The translations under genes and the position numbers were made by a program. 63,166 nucleotides of DNA, taken from the NCBI GenBank assembly GCA_022822135.1, contig JAJECH010000003.1, positions 1-63,166 on the forward strand, read 5' to 3'. Position 1 is the stretch's first letter; each line of letters opens with the position of its first letter. The notes under the pieces were generated by a model. The model was not told the DNA's origin, searched no databases, and saw only the letters and a program-made list of their open reading frames with translations. This DNA comes from Pseudomonadales bacterium (GTDB lineage Bacteria > Pseudomonadota > Gammaproteobacteria > Pseudomonadales > Azotimanducaceae). Shown one piece after another: positions 8,808-18,067 of the stretch.

Positions 8808-9077
8808 GTGACGACGCGTATGTCACGATTTTGGCGGTTTTGTCGACACCTAGTTTGGCGTGGGCTGAAGTGGGGGTTTAAGTTCCCTTTCTACATCCGC
8901 TTGGTCATGGGCGCGATCTTCATCGTGCTAGGATTTTTTGGCATCTTGCCAATTCTGGGTTTCTGGATGGTTCCACTCGGTATCCTGCTGATTGGAACCG
9001 CGTTGCCTTGGACCAATACCCGGATTCGAGCGTGGATGGCTAAGGTGGAACCTGAGATTCCCACTGGGGAGAATTAA
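8808..9077 (+). CDS. Small two-TM membrane protein (PGPGW-like)
   Basis: The 89-aa product has a basic N-terminus and two hydrophobic segments (about residues 33-48 and 50-68) around a proline/glycine-rich turn, FGILPILGFWMVPLG, as in PGPGW-type putative transmembrane proteins. GTG at 8808 or ATG at 8820 could be the start. It follows the MBL gene by 3 bp and is probably co-translated. It overlaps the convergent MBL gene at 9074 by 4 bp. Function unknown. Confidence 0.65.
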   Translation: MTTRMSRFWRFCRHLVWRGLKWGFKFPFYIRLVMGAIFIVLGFFGILPILGFWMVPLGILLIGTALPWTNTRIRAWMAKVEPEIPTGEN

Positions 9078-9949
9078 GCGGAAGCGGCTTTTACGTTCGT
9101 ATCTAGCCAGTAGTTACCATCGACGTGCGGTCGGATGTATCCGGCCGTCGGCGTCGCAAAGTGGGTGCCGATCACCAATGTGTCGGTGTCCGATAGATCT
9201 GCTAATAGTCTCTCTCGCGTCTTGAGACCTTGTCCCGCATCAGAGTCTGCAGAACTACACCAATCGACCCGAGTCATTTGACAAGGATGGTGAATACAGT
9301 CGCCCGTGATGATCGCACGCTCTCCATTCGACTGGATTTCAACACTTACGTGGCCGGGCGTACCGGGTGTCGGTTTCAATGAGATGCCAGGCACAATTTC
9401 AGGTTCGCTCTCGACGTCAACTAGACTCATGAGAGGTTCGATAGGCTTGACGCTATCTGCATAGACTTCGTCGAAGCGGCCGCTTTCCGGTTCGCTGGTC
9501 CAATAGCCCCACTCGTCGGTAGCGACGAGGTATTTTGCGTTCGGAAAGGTTGGAACCCATTCACCATCCACCAAGCGTGTATTCCAACCCACGTGATCAA
9601 CGTGCAGATGAGTACATAGCACGATATCGATCGAATCAGGATCGTAACCAGTCGTTTTCAGATCTTGGAGGAAGCTTGTTTGCAGGTTCGACCATGCAGG
9701 AATGCTGCGTTCTTTGTCGTTGCCGATACACGTGTCGACCACGATACGGGTATCTCCCGTGTCAACGACCAAAGCATGGACGCTCATGATCAGATTCCCC
9801 GCTTCGTCCATGAAATGCGGGTGCATCCAAGTTAACGGCAGGCACTGATCACGCGTTGCGTCTGGCAAGATGAAGCGAGAACCACCCGTGACCTCTAACT
9901 CAACGACACGAGAAATCTTGACGTCGCCAATTCGCCAAACCTCATTCAT
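9074..9949 (-). CDS. Metallo-beta-lactamase-fold hydrolase (lactonase-like)
   Basis: This 291-aa protein resembles the N-acyl-homoserine lactonase / MPH branch of the MBL superfamily. It has LCTHLHVDHVGW (H114, H116, D118, H119), TPGTPGHVSVEI with the third metal histidine, ITGDCIHHP with the bridging Asp, and GTHFATPTAG with the final His. Two metal ions per subunit are expected. It is a single gene between convergent and co-directional neighbours. Substrate (lactone or other ester) is not determined. Confidence 0.83.
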   Translation of the reverse strand: MNEVWRIGDVKISRVVELEVTGGSRFILPDATRDQCLPLTWMHPHFMDEAGNLIMSVHALVVDTGDTRIVVDTCIGNDKERSIPAWSNLQTSFLQDLKTTGYDPDSIDIVLCTHLHVDHVGWNTRLVDGEWVPTFPNAKYLVATDEWGYWTSEPESGRFDEVYADSVKPIEPLMSLVDVESEPEIVPGISLKPTPGTPGHVSVEIQSNGERAIITGDCIHHPCQMTRVDWCSSADSDAGQGLKTRERLLADLSDTDTLVIGTHFATPTAGYIRPHVDGNYWLDTNVKAASA

Positions 9950-9976
9950 GGCAATGCAGATTCGTAAATCGTTAGA

Positions 9977-10639
9977 TTAATGGAATTGAGGTTGTGAGGA
10001 GACTGCGATAGAAGCTTCGATGTCCCAAATGGCCTTCGCAATAGCTTGGCCAATCAGGTCCAAGCGTCTGACCTGATCAACACGGTCTTCAACTTGCCGT
10101 AACTGGGCTCGCGAGAAAATGGAATCTAAGATCCCGGTCGCGTGTGCAAGACAGATCAACACGATATCTCGAGGGTCCGGAATCGTGTCAGTAAACAAGA
10201 CTTCTGCGATTCGCAATTTCACTTCCTTGTCCGCGGCACCATCGGTGATCGGGTAACGACGCGACTTGAAGACCCAAAGAAATCTGTGTTCCTCGCGATG
10301 GAGAATCCCACGATCTACTAGTCGATCGAGTGCGACGTCCCGGATTGACTCGGCGTGAACCGCAGTTCGCTCGATCCAAAACCGCGTCGATTGTGGTTCA
10401 GATTCGCGCGTAATGAAGTTAAGAAGACCGTCAAGCAGATTGTCGCCGGTAGGTTCCGTATTCACGACCGTAAGTGACTCCAAATCAGTGTCGATACGAT
10501 CACGTAATGCCAGATCCATGAGGACGGCGCCACTCAGTGCGTAGCGAATCGTCCAGTCCGGGACTTTAATGAAGGAGCCGTCGCTATCGTGCAGCGTTAG
10601 TAGCAGCACTTCCTCGGCAATGCTAAGCGTGTTTTCCAT
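9977..10639 (-). CDS. GPP34 (Golgi phosphoprotein 3) family protein
   Basis: The 220-aa protein begins with LSIAEEVLLLTLHDSDGSF, followed by a helical bundle with SGAVLMDLALRDRI and DRGILHREEHRFLWVF, the standard profile of GPP34/GOLPH3-like proteins. In eukaryotes the family binds PI4P on Golgi membranes; the bacterial role is unknown, but peripheral membrane binding is plausible. It ends 28 bp from the lactonase-like gene start and may be in the same transcript. Confidence 0.8.
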   Translation of the reverse strand: MENTLSIAEEVLLLTLHDSDGSFIKVPDWTIRYALSGAVLMDLALRDRIDTDLESLTVVNTEPTGDNLLDGLLNFITRESEPQSTRFWIERTAVHAESIRDVALDRLVDRGILHREEHRFLWVFKSRRYPITDGAADKEVKLRIAEVLFTDTIPDPRDIVLICLAHATGILDSIFSRAQLRQVEDRVDQVRRLDLIGQAIAKAIWDIEASIAVSSQPQFH

Positions 10640-10722
10640 GGCCAGACCAACGAGTGTCTAAAGATTTTAACCGTGCTTTGGTCCGGGCGATGACTTCGGT
10701 CAATGTAACGGTAGTTCGCATG

Positions 10723-11850
10723 TCAATCGTGGTCGGTTCGCCAGCTATCGGCGTAATGTGTGAGCTCGATCCCTTCAGCTTCCAATGAGTTCACCGGTTC
10801 AAGTTGCTCTCTTGAGTCGATCATGACTGCGTACTCATTGGTGTGTTCTGCTTCCTGTTCGAACATGCGTTTTAAGGCTTTAGGGTGAGGTCCGTGAGTC
10901 AATCCACTTGGATGATAAGTTAGGCAGCCTTCTCCGATGGAGTCTCGACTGAAAAAATCGCCTGCGTGATAAAAAATCACTTCATCAATGTCGTCGTTAC
11001 TGTGAAAGAACGGTACCTTGAGTGCGGTAGAGTCCGTTTCGAACGGGCGAGGTACGAACGTGCTGACGATCGCCGCATCACACTCGAACGTAGCGTGAGC
11101 ACTTGGTGGCAAGTGATATCGATGGCTGTTAACCGGCAGAATGTCCTTCACATCAAGCAATACAGGTACTGCGTCGCCTTTCCAGCCGACTGCATCGAGC
11201 GGATTGTGAGGGTAGTGAATAAGCGACGTTTGACTACGACGATTTACCTTGACGGACCATTTACGCTCCACCTGTTCGTTGAATCGTTCATCGAGCTTCG
11301 GATACGCCAAAACCGCAGGATCATATAGTGCGTGACGTCCCAAGAGTCCTCGGTCTGGCACACTGAAACGCATCGCACGAGTTTGAAGCATGAGAACGCT
11401 CGATTCGGTGGACGTCTCGAAGCGCCACATGGTTCCACGCGGGATTACCAAATATTCCCCTGCGGTTACTTCAATGTGGCCGAAGTCACAGAAAAAGTGC
11501 AATTCACCGGAATGAACGAAAATCAAGACGTCCCCATCGGCATCGCGGGCGAGTTCGTCCATGGACTCGTTGGTTTGCCAGTACGCGAGCCTCAACGACT
11601 CACTCTCAAGTATCGTAGGCGCAGAAAACGGATGTGAGACTTTCTCGATGCCGTTCAAGTCGAAAGCTCGCGGACGCAGTGGCCCTTCGATCGATTCCCA
11701 GGAAGTTGGTGGTCGAGGGTGATAGATGTGAGACGCAGGGCCGTCGAAACCGTCTCGACCTACTTCGCGCTCGTACGTGCCTTCAGGTAAGTCGCGATGC
11801 GCTTGTCGAGAGTAGCGTCCCTGTGTCCAGTATCGCTCAAACGAGCTCAT
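10723..11850 (-). CDS. hmgA: Homogentisate 1,2-dioxygenase
   Basis: This 375-aa cupin-fold Fe(II) enzyme opens the homogentisate ring to maleylacetoacetate. It shows the N-terminal RYWTQGRYSRQAHRD segment, a first cupin with HSGELHFFCDFGHIEV, and the iron-site region FYHAGDFFSR...HPSGLTHGPHP with E-H-T-N-E-Y downstream. It is shorter than the ~430-440 aa of Pseudomonas HmgA and belongs to the short-form clade. Its start overlaps the 3' end of hppD by 14 bp, so the two tyrosine-catabolism steps are translationally coupled. No fumarylacetoacetase or isomerase gene lies next to it. Confidence 0.87.
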   Translation of the reverse strand: MSSFERYWTQGRYSRQAHRDLPEGTYEREVGRDGFDGPASHIYHPRPPTSWESIEGPLRPRAFDLNGIEKVSHPFSAPTILESESLRLAYWQTNESMDELARDADGDVLIFVHSGELHFFCDFGHIEVTAGEYLVIPRGTMWRFETSTESSVLMLQTRAMRFSVPDRGLLGRHALYDPAVLAYPKLDERFNEQVERKWSVKVNRRSQTSLIHYPHNPLDAVGWKGDAVPVLLDVKDILPVNSHRYHLPPSAHATFECDAAIVSTFVPRPFETDSTALKVPFFHSNDDIDEVIFYHAGDFFSRDSIGEGCLTYHPSGLTHGPHPKALKRMFEQEAEHTNEYAVMIDSREQLEPVNSLEAEGIELTHYADSWRTDHD

Positions 11851-12931
11851 TGAAATGACCTCGCTCTTCTTGCTCGCGCTCGATTGACTCGAACAGCGCT
11901 TGGAAATTACCTTCTCCGAACCCAGTATTTCCTTTTCGCTGGATCAATTCAAAAAACACGGGACCGATCATGTCCTGTGTGAAAATCTGAAGTAGAACAC
12001 CTTTGTCAGCACTACCGTCGACCAGTATGTTGAGTCTCTCAAGCTCTTCAACTGTTTCTTGATGCCCGATATTACGTTGTTGAAGGTTCTCGTAATACGT
12101 TGAAGGCGTGGGTTGAAAAACTGTACCCCGTTTGGTGCATGTTTGCACGGCGCGAAAGATGTCGTCTGTGTGCAGCGCAATATGTTGAACACCGCCGCCG
12201 TGGTGAATGTCGATGAACTCGGCAATTTGTGATTTAGGGTCGGTGGGTTCGTTGACGGGGATTTTGATATTGCCGCACGCGCTGATCAGTGCGACGCTTG
12301 CCAAACCAGAGTGCTTACCGTGAATATCAAATGTCTGGAGTTCGCGAAAACCAAACACACGCTTGTAAAAGTCGACCGCGGAATTGAGTTGACCTTCTCG
12401 TACATTCTGCGTGATGTGGTCAACCTGTGTAAGCGATCCACCTGGCTTACTGGCAACTTGATAGCGGTAGGAGAAATCGACGTCATAAATCGAATCGGAT
12501 CCGAAGCGATCTACGAGATAGATCAACGAGCCACCAACCCCTTGAATCGCAGGAATATTCAGTTCCATTGGACCTGCCGTACTCTGCACGATGTCGAGTT
12601 TTTGTCGATGCGCGCACTCGAGCGCCTGCTCGATATCGGGTACTCGAAATGCCATCGCGTTTGAAGAAGGACCATGCTTGCTTGCGTATGAGCTTGCGAA
12701 ACTCTGGGATTCGGCGTTTACGATGAAATTGATGTCGTTTTGGCGGTACAGACGAACATCCTTGTGACGATGGTCTGCAACACATACAAAGCCCAGACAC
12801 GTTAACGCGTCTTCTAGGTCGCGCGATTTTGAGCCAGTGAACTCGATGAATTCCAATCCTTCGGTTTGAATCGTATCGCAGTGCATCGGCGCTATGTCCA
12901 TATTGACAGAAGCTTGCGGATAACCACTCAT
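11837..12931 (-). CDS. hppD: 4-hydroxyphenylpyruvate dioxygenase
   Basis: The 364-aa protein converts 4-hydroxyphenylpyruvate to homogentisate. The C-terminal vicinal-oxygen-chelate domain contains the iron ligands: VDHITQNV (first His), GGGVQHIALHTDDI (second His) and GPVFFELIQRKG (Glu), followed by the conserved FGEGNFQALFESIE helix that closes the active site. It is the first gene of the hppD-hmgA operon. The upstream region (12932-13190) is AT-rich and carries a palindrome at 13039-13050. Confidence 0.93.
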   Translation of the reverse strand: MSGYPQASVNMDIAPMHCDTIQTEGLEFIEFTGSKSRDLEDALTCLGFVCVADHRHKDVRLYRQNDINFIVNAESQSFASSYASKHGPSSNAMAFRVPDIEQALECAHRQKLDIVQSTAGPMELNIPAIQGVGGSLIYLVDRFGSDSIYDVDFSYRYQVASKPGGSLTQVDHITQNVREGQLNSAVDFYKRVFGFRELQTFDIHGKHSGLASVALISACGNIKIPVNEPTDPKSQIAEFIDIHHGGGVQHIALHTDDIFRAVQTCTKRGTVFQPTPSTYYENLQQRNIGHQETVEELERLNILVDGSADKGVLLQIFTQDMIGPVFFELIQRKGNTGFGEGNFQALFESIEREQEERGHFNELV

Positions 12932-13038
12932 AATTTCACCAATCCTTGCAATGGATTTACTGTTAGTGTTATTTTAATAGATGAAATATCAAATTGAACC
13001 CTACAGATTGTTAATTTCTATTACTAATTGGCGAATTC

Positions 13039-13050
13039 ATGAATATTCAT
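13039..13050. promoter_or_regulatory. Palindrome in the divergent hppD / glycosylase promoter region
   Basis: ATGAATATTCAT is a perfect 12-bp palindrome, preceded by an overlapping GAATTC, in the AT-rich 259-bp gap between hppD (minus) and the glycosylase gene (plus). Its position about 110 bp from hppD suits a regulator site. No regulator gene is adjacent, so this is a candidate only. Confidence 0.35.
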
Positions 13051-13190
13051 TTCAAATTAGGTATAAATTTACGCTTTCCGTTTTGTCACATGCGCTCAAC
13101 CTGGCTTGAACCATCGCCTCTTGCGGGTCGGCGTCGACTCAACGACCTAAGAACGAGTAAGCTAGCTCAGCATCCCACCGAACCTCACCG

Positions 13191-13793
13191 ATGTCACGCG
13201 TCAAAGACTTGAACAAGCTGCGTAAAGCATTTCCGTCTCTGTTGCATTTCTTTGATGCAGTCTCGGATGCCAGTTATCCGCCAGTGCAGGATATGCCGTT
13301 GTTGAACGCGATGGTGCGTGTCGTTAACTCTCAGATGTTGTCAACCGCATCCGCGTCTGCGATTTTCAAACGGATCGAGTCGCAAGCACGTAAGAGACGT
13401 CTGAAATATCTGTCTAATCTGACGATGGAGGAATTCAGCGCGTGCGGGATGAGCAAAGGGAAGATTCGATCAATCCATGAATTTAGAGATTGTTATCAGA
13501 AAGACCGAAATCGTTACGAACGGTGGCGGGAGTTGTCCTTCGATGACCTTAAGGTAGAGGTCGACTTAATCTGGGGTATTTCGACGTGGACGGCTGAGAT
13601 GCTCGCGATGTTCTATTTCGGTCATAAAGACGTGTTTCCGAGTAAAGATCTCGCGATCAATCGCGGCGTAGACCTGATTCGACATCACATTGATAACGAA
13701 TTTGACCCGAACAACGGAGCGCCTTACCGGACATTGCTGGCTCGCTGTATCTGGCAGTCCTTTGCGATTGATTATTGGCGCGCATTCGATTGA
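13191..13793 (+). CDS. DNA-3-methyladenine glycosylase II (AlkA-type HhH-GPD)
   Basis: The 200-aa protein has the glycosylase signature VNSQMLSTASASAIF in the first helix bundle, then the helix-hairpin-helix LIWGISTWTAEMLAMF and the downstream Asp in FPSKDLAINRG, equivalent to the AlkA catalytic Asp. It would remove alkylated purines in base-excision repair. It lacks the extra N-terminal TBP-like domain of E. coli AlkA, as in many short bacterial forms. A hairpin at 13833-13858 follows. Confidence 0.85.
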   Translation: MSRVKDLNKLRKAFPSLLHFFDAVSDASYPPVQDMPLLNAMVRVVNSQMLSTASASAIFKRIESQARKRRLKYLSNLTMEEFSACGMSKGKIRSIHEFRDCYQKDRNRYERWRELSFDDLKVEVDLIWGISTWTAEMLAMFYFGHKDVFPSKDLAINRGVDLIRHHIDNEFDPNNGAPYRTLLARCIWQSFAIDYWRAFD

Positions 13794-13832
13794 GCTACTG
13801 AAACTGAGCGTTAGATAGGGCGGGAGTAGACC

Positions 13833-13858
13833 AAAGTCCCGTTGAAATCGGTGACTTT
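13833..13858 (+). terminator. Hairpin after the glycosylase gene
   Basis: AAAGTC-CCG and CGG-T-GACTTT form a 9-bp stem with one bulged T and a 7-nt loop, 40 bp after the glycosylase stop codon. No long T-tract follows, so it may be a weak or Rho-assisted terminator. Confidence 0.45.
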
Positions 13859-13906
13859 AACAAGTAAAAGTAAAATTACCCGCTTCTCGTTCGCTTCCCG
13901 TGCTTT

Positions 13907-16366
13907 GTGATACGCCAATCCGCGCGTTCATCCGTTCTATTCGCAGCTTGTCTGCTCCTTTATAACCTTCCGTCTTCTGGAAATAGCCCGACCCCTGAAG
14001 TCCCAAATGAAATTGACTTTGGGTTGCAGACGGTTCACATTACAGGCCATGATGGTGAGACTCAGCACGCCATCGTTGTGCCGCGCCAAGCGAGCGATGT
14101 CGCAATCGTTGTCGACGGTGTAATTGAAGAAGACGTGTGGCAGGACCTCCCGACTCACGAGGAGTTCTACGTCACAGATCCGGACACACTTGAGAAGGCT
14201 TCGCTCGGAAGTCAGTGGCGTTTTTTCTACACGGACCGCGGTTTTTACATCGCAGCGCATTGTGAGCAAGAGTCGGAGTCGCTCGTCGAGCGTTTGTCTG
14301 CGAGAGACCTCGGATTTTTAAATCGCGACTACGTTAGCTTCACGTTAGATACGTCTGGGGAAGCTCGTTACGGCTACTGGTTCCAGCTAAATCTCGGCGG
14401 TAGTCGATCGGACGGCACGATTCAACCTGAGCGCCAGTTCAGCGATAGTTGGGATGGTGCGTGGTACGGTGAAACGGCTAGAACCGACTCTGGCTGGTCG
14501 GCGGAATTCTTCATTCCATGGTCCATCATGAGCATGCCTCAAATCGACGGTGAGCGCCAGATGGGCATCGTGATGCAACGCAAGATCGCTTATCGGAACG
14601 AACGGCACGGTTACCCGCCTTTGCCCTTTACCAAGCCGAAATTCCTGTCAGGATTTCAGAAATTGGTGTTGGGCGACGTAAATCCAAGCCAGCAACTGAG
14701 CTTCTTCCCTCAAATCTCGTCAACGTACAACGCGATGGCGGATGACACATCGGGACAAGCCGGTCTAGACGTATTCTGGCGTCCTTCGACAAACCTCCAG
14801 GTAACCGCGACGGCTAATCCAGACTTCGGTACGGTCGAAGCAGACTCGGTCATCATCAACCTAACCGCGATCGAGACGTTTTTTCCTGAGAAACGACTGT
14901 TTTTCCTAGAAGGCCAGGAGATCTTTAAGCCGTCAGGCGGCGGAGGTGGCTATAACAGTGGAACGTCTGCGCGACTCTTGCACACACGACGAATCGGTCA
15001 GCGTCCTATTCGACCGGCATTGCCTGACGACACAGATTTTGATTACGACCAGTTTAGACAGCCTTCGGATTTGCTAGGTGCGGCCAAAGCCACGGGGCAA
15101 GTAGGCAATCTGCGATACGGTGTTCTTAGTGCGTTCGAGGACGATACGACTTTTTATGGGAATCGCGACGACGAGCAAGTAGCGGTCACACAACAAGGTC
15201 GTGACTTCGGTGTTGTGCGCGCTCTATGGGAAAAGAGCAACGGCGACTACAAAGCGTTCGGATTCATGTCGACACGATTAGAACATCCATCGATTCAGGC
15301 GAACGCCCATTCGTTCGACGGTTCTTATTTCAGTGATAGCGGAAAGTTAAGGTTGCAGTCCTTACTTTTCATTTCGGATATTGAGGGCGCCGAGGACGGA
15401 TATGGTGGTTCGTTTGAGCTCGACTACGCACCTCGACAAGGGGTAACCCATCAACTTCAGTTTGAGTCATTCGACGATGAACTCAATTTGAATTTCATGG
15501 GGTATCTACCTCGTAACGACTTCGACAAAATCGAGTACGAGTACCAGATAAGAAAGACGTTGGATAGGATCAAAGAGAGCGACACCGAGTTCAAAATCGA
15601 GCGGGCTTTCAACGGTGCTGGTCAGGTAATTGATGCCTCATTACAGCTTGAGCAAGATTTCACGTTCAACAACAACACGAGGTTTCGGATACGCACGCGC
15701 TACTACCCTGGAAACTACGACGATCGCAACAGTTTCGGTAATGGCACCTATTACGAGGACTCCAACGGGCGATTAGAGCTACGATATTCGTCCGACTCGT
15801 CCCGACGTTTCTACTATAGCTTGTCATCTGAATACCGCACCGAACCTTTTGGCGGTGCAAGTGTGAACGGTGGTACGTTTGTGATTTGGCGGACATCGGA
15901 CCGGATGACGATGCACGGTAGTCTTTTCTACAACAATCGAGACAGTTGGTTACTTTCGCAAGGTAATCGTAGCTTTACTGCGTTCGCCGCTGAAACTTGG
16001 TCGCCGAGGATTGGAACAGATCTATTCATAACGTCGAAACAGCATCTACGGATGGATCTTGAATGGCGGGCGATCAAAGCGCACGAAAACGCGTTCTACT
16101 CACTGCCTGTGGACGATACAAGACTGACGCGGGTTGATGATCCGTATCCAGACAGTGTCGACGACTTTGCAATATCACGATTGAATATGCAGATAAGGTA
16201 TCGGTGGGAATTAGCGCCAATGTCTGATCTCTTCGTGGTTTATTCAAAGAACGCTGATCTACCTGGCGCGATCGGGTATGGGTTCACCGAACAGTTTTCT
16301 CGCACGTTTGATCACCCGTTTTCCGAAGGGTTCGTTGTCAAACTACGTCACCATTTAGGCACGTAA
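13907..16366 (+). CDS. DUF5916 / CBM9-like outer-membrane protein
   Basis: This 819-aa protein starts with a signal peptide (residues 1-24, ending near SSGNS; GTG start). A carbohydrate-binding family 9/DOMON-like domain follows at about residues 65-250 (VVDGVIEEDVWQDLPT, WRFFYTDRGFYIAAHCE). The long C-terminal part (about 265-819) has FPEKRLFFLEGQEIF and alternating amphipathic strands ending in LRHHLGT, consistent with a beta-barrel in the outer membrane. DUF5916 proteins are often linked to hydrolytic uptake systems, but none is adjacent here. The specific ligand is unknown. Confidence 0.8.
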   Translation: MIRQSARSSVLFAACLLLYNLPSSGNSPTPEVPNEIDFGLQTVHITGHDGETQHAIVVPRQASDVAIVVDGVIEEDVWQDLPTHEEFYVTDPDTLEKASLGSQWRFFYTDRGFYIAAHCEQESESLVERLSARDLGFLNRDYVSFTLDTSGEARYGYWFQLNLGGSRSDGTIQPERQFSDSWDGAWYGETARTDSGWSAEFFIPWSIMSMPQIDGERQMGIVMQRKIAYRNERHGYPPLPFTKPKFLSGFQKLVLGDVNPSQQLSFFPQISSTYNAMADDTSGQAGLDVFWRPSTNLQVTATANPDFGTVEADSVIINLTAIETFFPEKRLFFLEGQEIFKPSGGGGGYNSGTSARLLHTRRIGQRPIRPALPDDTDFDYDQFRQPSDLLGAAKATGQVGNLRYGVLSAFEDDTTFYGNRDDEQVAVTQQGRDFGVVRALWEKSNGDYKAFGFMSTRLEHPSIQANAHSFDGSYFSDSGKLRLQSLLFISDIEGAEDGYGGSFELDYAPRQGVTHQLQFESFDDELNLNFMGYLPRNDFDKIEYEYQIRKTLDRIKESDTEFKIERAFNGAGQVIDASLQLEQDFTFNNNTRFRIRTRYYPGNYDDRNSFGNGTYYEDSNGRLELRYSSDSSRRFYYSLSSEYRTEPFGGASVNGGTFVIWRTSDRMTMHGSLFYNNRDSWLLSQGNRSFTAFAAETWSPRIGTDLFITSKQHLRMDLEWRAIKAHENAFYSLPVDDTRLTRVDDPYPDSVDDFAISRLNMQIRYRWELAPMSDLFVVYSKNADLPGAIGYGFTEQFSRTFDHPFSEGFVVKLRHHLGT

Positions 16367-16381
16367 GAGCTCGATACAATC

Positions 16382-16447
16382 CTTTGCTCCGCAACGCTAA
16401 ATCTGTAGCGTAGCGGTTCTAATTTACCGGTGTAAATAGCAAAGGTC
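16382..16447. other. Nested hairpin structure after the DUF5916 gene
   Basis: CTTTGCT (16382-16388) can pair with AGCAAAG at the other end. Inside it are CCGC/GCGG with CGCTA/TAGCG (loop AATCTG), and then TTTAC/GTAAA. The result is a multi-branch fold between two plus-strand genes. It may be an inefficient terminator or a leader structure for the 16458 gene. Confidence 0.4.
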
Positions 16448-16457
16448 ACGAACCGAT

Positions 16458-16931
16458 TTGATTCTCTCTCCTGATACTTGGATTGGCCGTGGCTCCTGGC
16501 GAGTAACGACCGATTCCACCGGCGTAAAGTTTGAGTGTGTTGTTCAGATTGAGGACGAAGGGAACGGAACGTCGATTCACGTGAACGTGATTACGGAAAC
16601 CGATTCGCGTATCAAGTACGACGTTTGGATCGTGCCGGATGAAACTGGGCTCTACACGATTACCGTGAATAACTCTGGGATAGCGTTAGAAGGCATCGGA
16701 AAGCTCGAATCGTTACCGCATCTGGCTACGTTGCGTTCCGAAGACGGTGAGACCAACCTCGTCTTAACAGTATTCGAAATGCCCGAGGTTTTCGGTACTC
16801 GCGGTTTCTACACGCACGGACAACACACGTACACGTTTGAATTAGCTCTTCGCATGAGGGTTAAAGTCGTACAAGAAAACAACGAGAACGTGACGATCAT
16901 CCCGTTCAATCCACGAGGTCGATCGAGCTAG
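16458..16931 (+). CDS. Hypothetical protein, all-beta
   Basis: The 157-aa product starts at TTG 16458, the only reasonable start. It consists almost wholly of predicted beta strands (for example GRGSWRVTTDSTGVKFECVV and YDVWIVPDETGLYTITV) and resembles a small lipocalin/heme-binding-type barrel with no signal peptide. I do not recognise a family. It follows the DUF5916 gene by 91 bp and overlaps the convergent quinone reductase gene by 4 bp. Confidence 0.5.
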   Translation: MILSPDTWIGRGSWRVTTDSTGVKFECVVQIEDEGNGTSIHVNVITETDSRIKYDVWIVPDETGLYTITVNNSGIALEGIGKLESLPHLATLRSEDGETNLVLTVFEMPEVFGTRGFYTHGQHTYTFELALRMRVKVVQENNENVTIIPFNPRGRSS

Positions 16932-17890
16932 TTCTCGATTAGCACTTTACCGATCACTTTTCGGTCGGTGATCATGCGGAGACCTTCTGCGATTTGATCC
17001 ATCGGGAATCGGTGGGAGACATAAGGTCGAATTCGACCAGAACCAAGCCATTCGAGTAGCTGCTGTTGATTGCGCGCAGACCAATCGGGTGCGTGACGCA
17101 TTAGTCCACCGATCGTGAAACCAATGAGCTCCGCGTCTTTGATGAGAAGGTGGTTGGTTTTCGCAAGAGCTGCGCGACCACCGGTGAAGCCAACAATCAG
17201 AATGCGACCAAATGGCGCGATGCAGCGCATCGACTCATCAAAAACATCGCCACCGACCGGATCGTAAATCACATCGGCACCTTTGCCTTCTGTGAGGTCT
17301 TTGACTCTTTCACGAAAGCCGTCGGTGTAGTTAATGACTTCATCGGCACCCATGTCGCTTACGACTTTGAGTTTTTCGCCGGTACTTGCTGTTGCAAGGA
17401 CCCTGGCTCCCATTAGTTTGCCTACATCCACTGCTGCAAGGCCTACGCCTCCCGCCGCACCATGAATCAACAGATTCTCTCCAGGTTGGAGTCGACCTCT
17501 CTGTAGCGCATAAAGTGCGGTTGAATAGTTGCTTCGATACGACGCTGCCGCAGCGAGATCGGCTTTGCCCGGAATTCGAGTCGCGCGATCTGCGTCAATC
17601 ACGACCTGCTCTATACAGCCTGATCCCACCATCACTTTATCGCCAACACGAATGCCATCAACGTCAGTGCCGACCTCAAGCACTTCACCGGCGCCTTCGC
17701 CGCCTACGATGAAAGGTAAGGGTGGTTTGACTTGGTACTCGCCTTTCGACATCAAAACGTCGGTGAAGGAAATGCTCCGCGCCTGGACATGCACACGAAT
17801 CTGATTGGCCGAAGGCGCATCCGGTTCGGGTATGTCCCGCAGGACTAAGGCTTCTGGACCGTCCAATTGCTCGCAGAATACTGCTTTCAT
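16928..17890 (-). CDS. NADPH:quinone oxidoreductase (zinc-independent MDR family)
   Basis: The 320-aa protein is a medium-chain dehydrogenase/reductase of the QOR type. It has an N-terminal GroES-like domain with VGGEGAGEVLEVG, a Rossmann domain with HGAAGGVGLAAVDVGKLMGA, and ADVIYDPVGGDVF. The structural-zinc cysteines are absent, as expected for this subgroup. It catalyses NADPH-dependent reduction of quinones or enoyl compounds in the cytoplasm. Monocistronic; the tRNA gene lies about 80 bp upstream on the other strand. Confidence 0.85.
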   Translation of the reverse strand: MKAVFCEQLDGPEALVLRDIPEPDAPSANQIRVHVQARSISFTDVLMSKGEYQVKPPLPFIVGGEGAGEVLEVGTDVDGIRVGDKVMVGSGCIEQVVIDADRATRIPGKADLAAAASYRSNYSTALYALQRGRLQPGENLLIHGAAGGVGLAAVDVGKLMGARVLATASTGEKLKVVSDMGADEVINYTDGFRERVKDLTEGKGADVIYDPVGGDVFDESMRCIAPFGRILIVGFTGGRAALAKTNHLLIKDAELIGFTIGGLMRHAPDWSARNQQQLLEWLGSGRIRPYVSHRFPMDQIAEGLRMITDRKVIGKVLIEN

Positions 17891-17973
17891 CTAGAATTCC
17901 GTGGAAGATAGGTATTACGTTATCGCGCTGTATGAACCTAGCGTGACATGTCGTTCATCCTGATTTTATCAAC

Positions 17974-18050
17974 GCCCCGATGGCACAGTTGGATAGCGCG
18001 GCTCCCTCCTAAGGAGCAGGTCGAGGGTTCGAATCCTTCTCGGGGCGCCA
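17974..18050 (+). tRNA. tRNA-Arg (anticodon CCT)
   Basis: The acceptor stem GCCCCGA (17974-17980) pairs with TCGGGGC (18040-18046), followed by G and an encoded CCA (18048-18050). The anticodon stem is GCTCC/GGAGC with loop CTCCTAA, giving anticodon CCT at 18008-18010, which reads AGG. The T arm GAGGG-TTCGAAT-CCTTC is canonical. The D stem GCAC/GCGC has one A-C mismatch. Confidence 0.95.
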
Positions 18051-18067
18051 TCTGAAATAGGGTCCGT

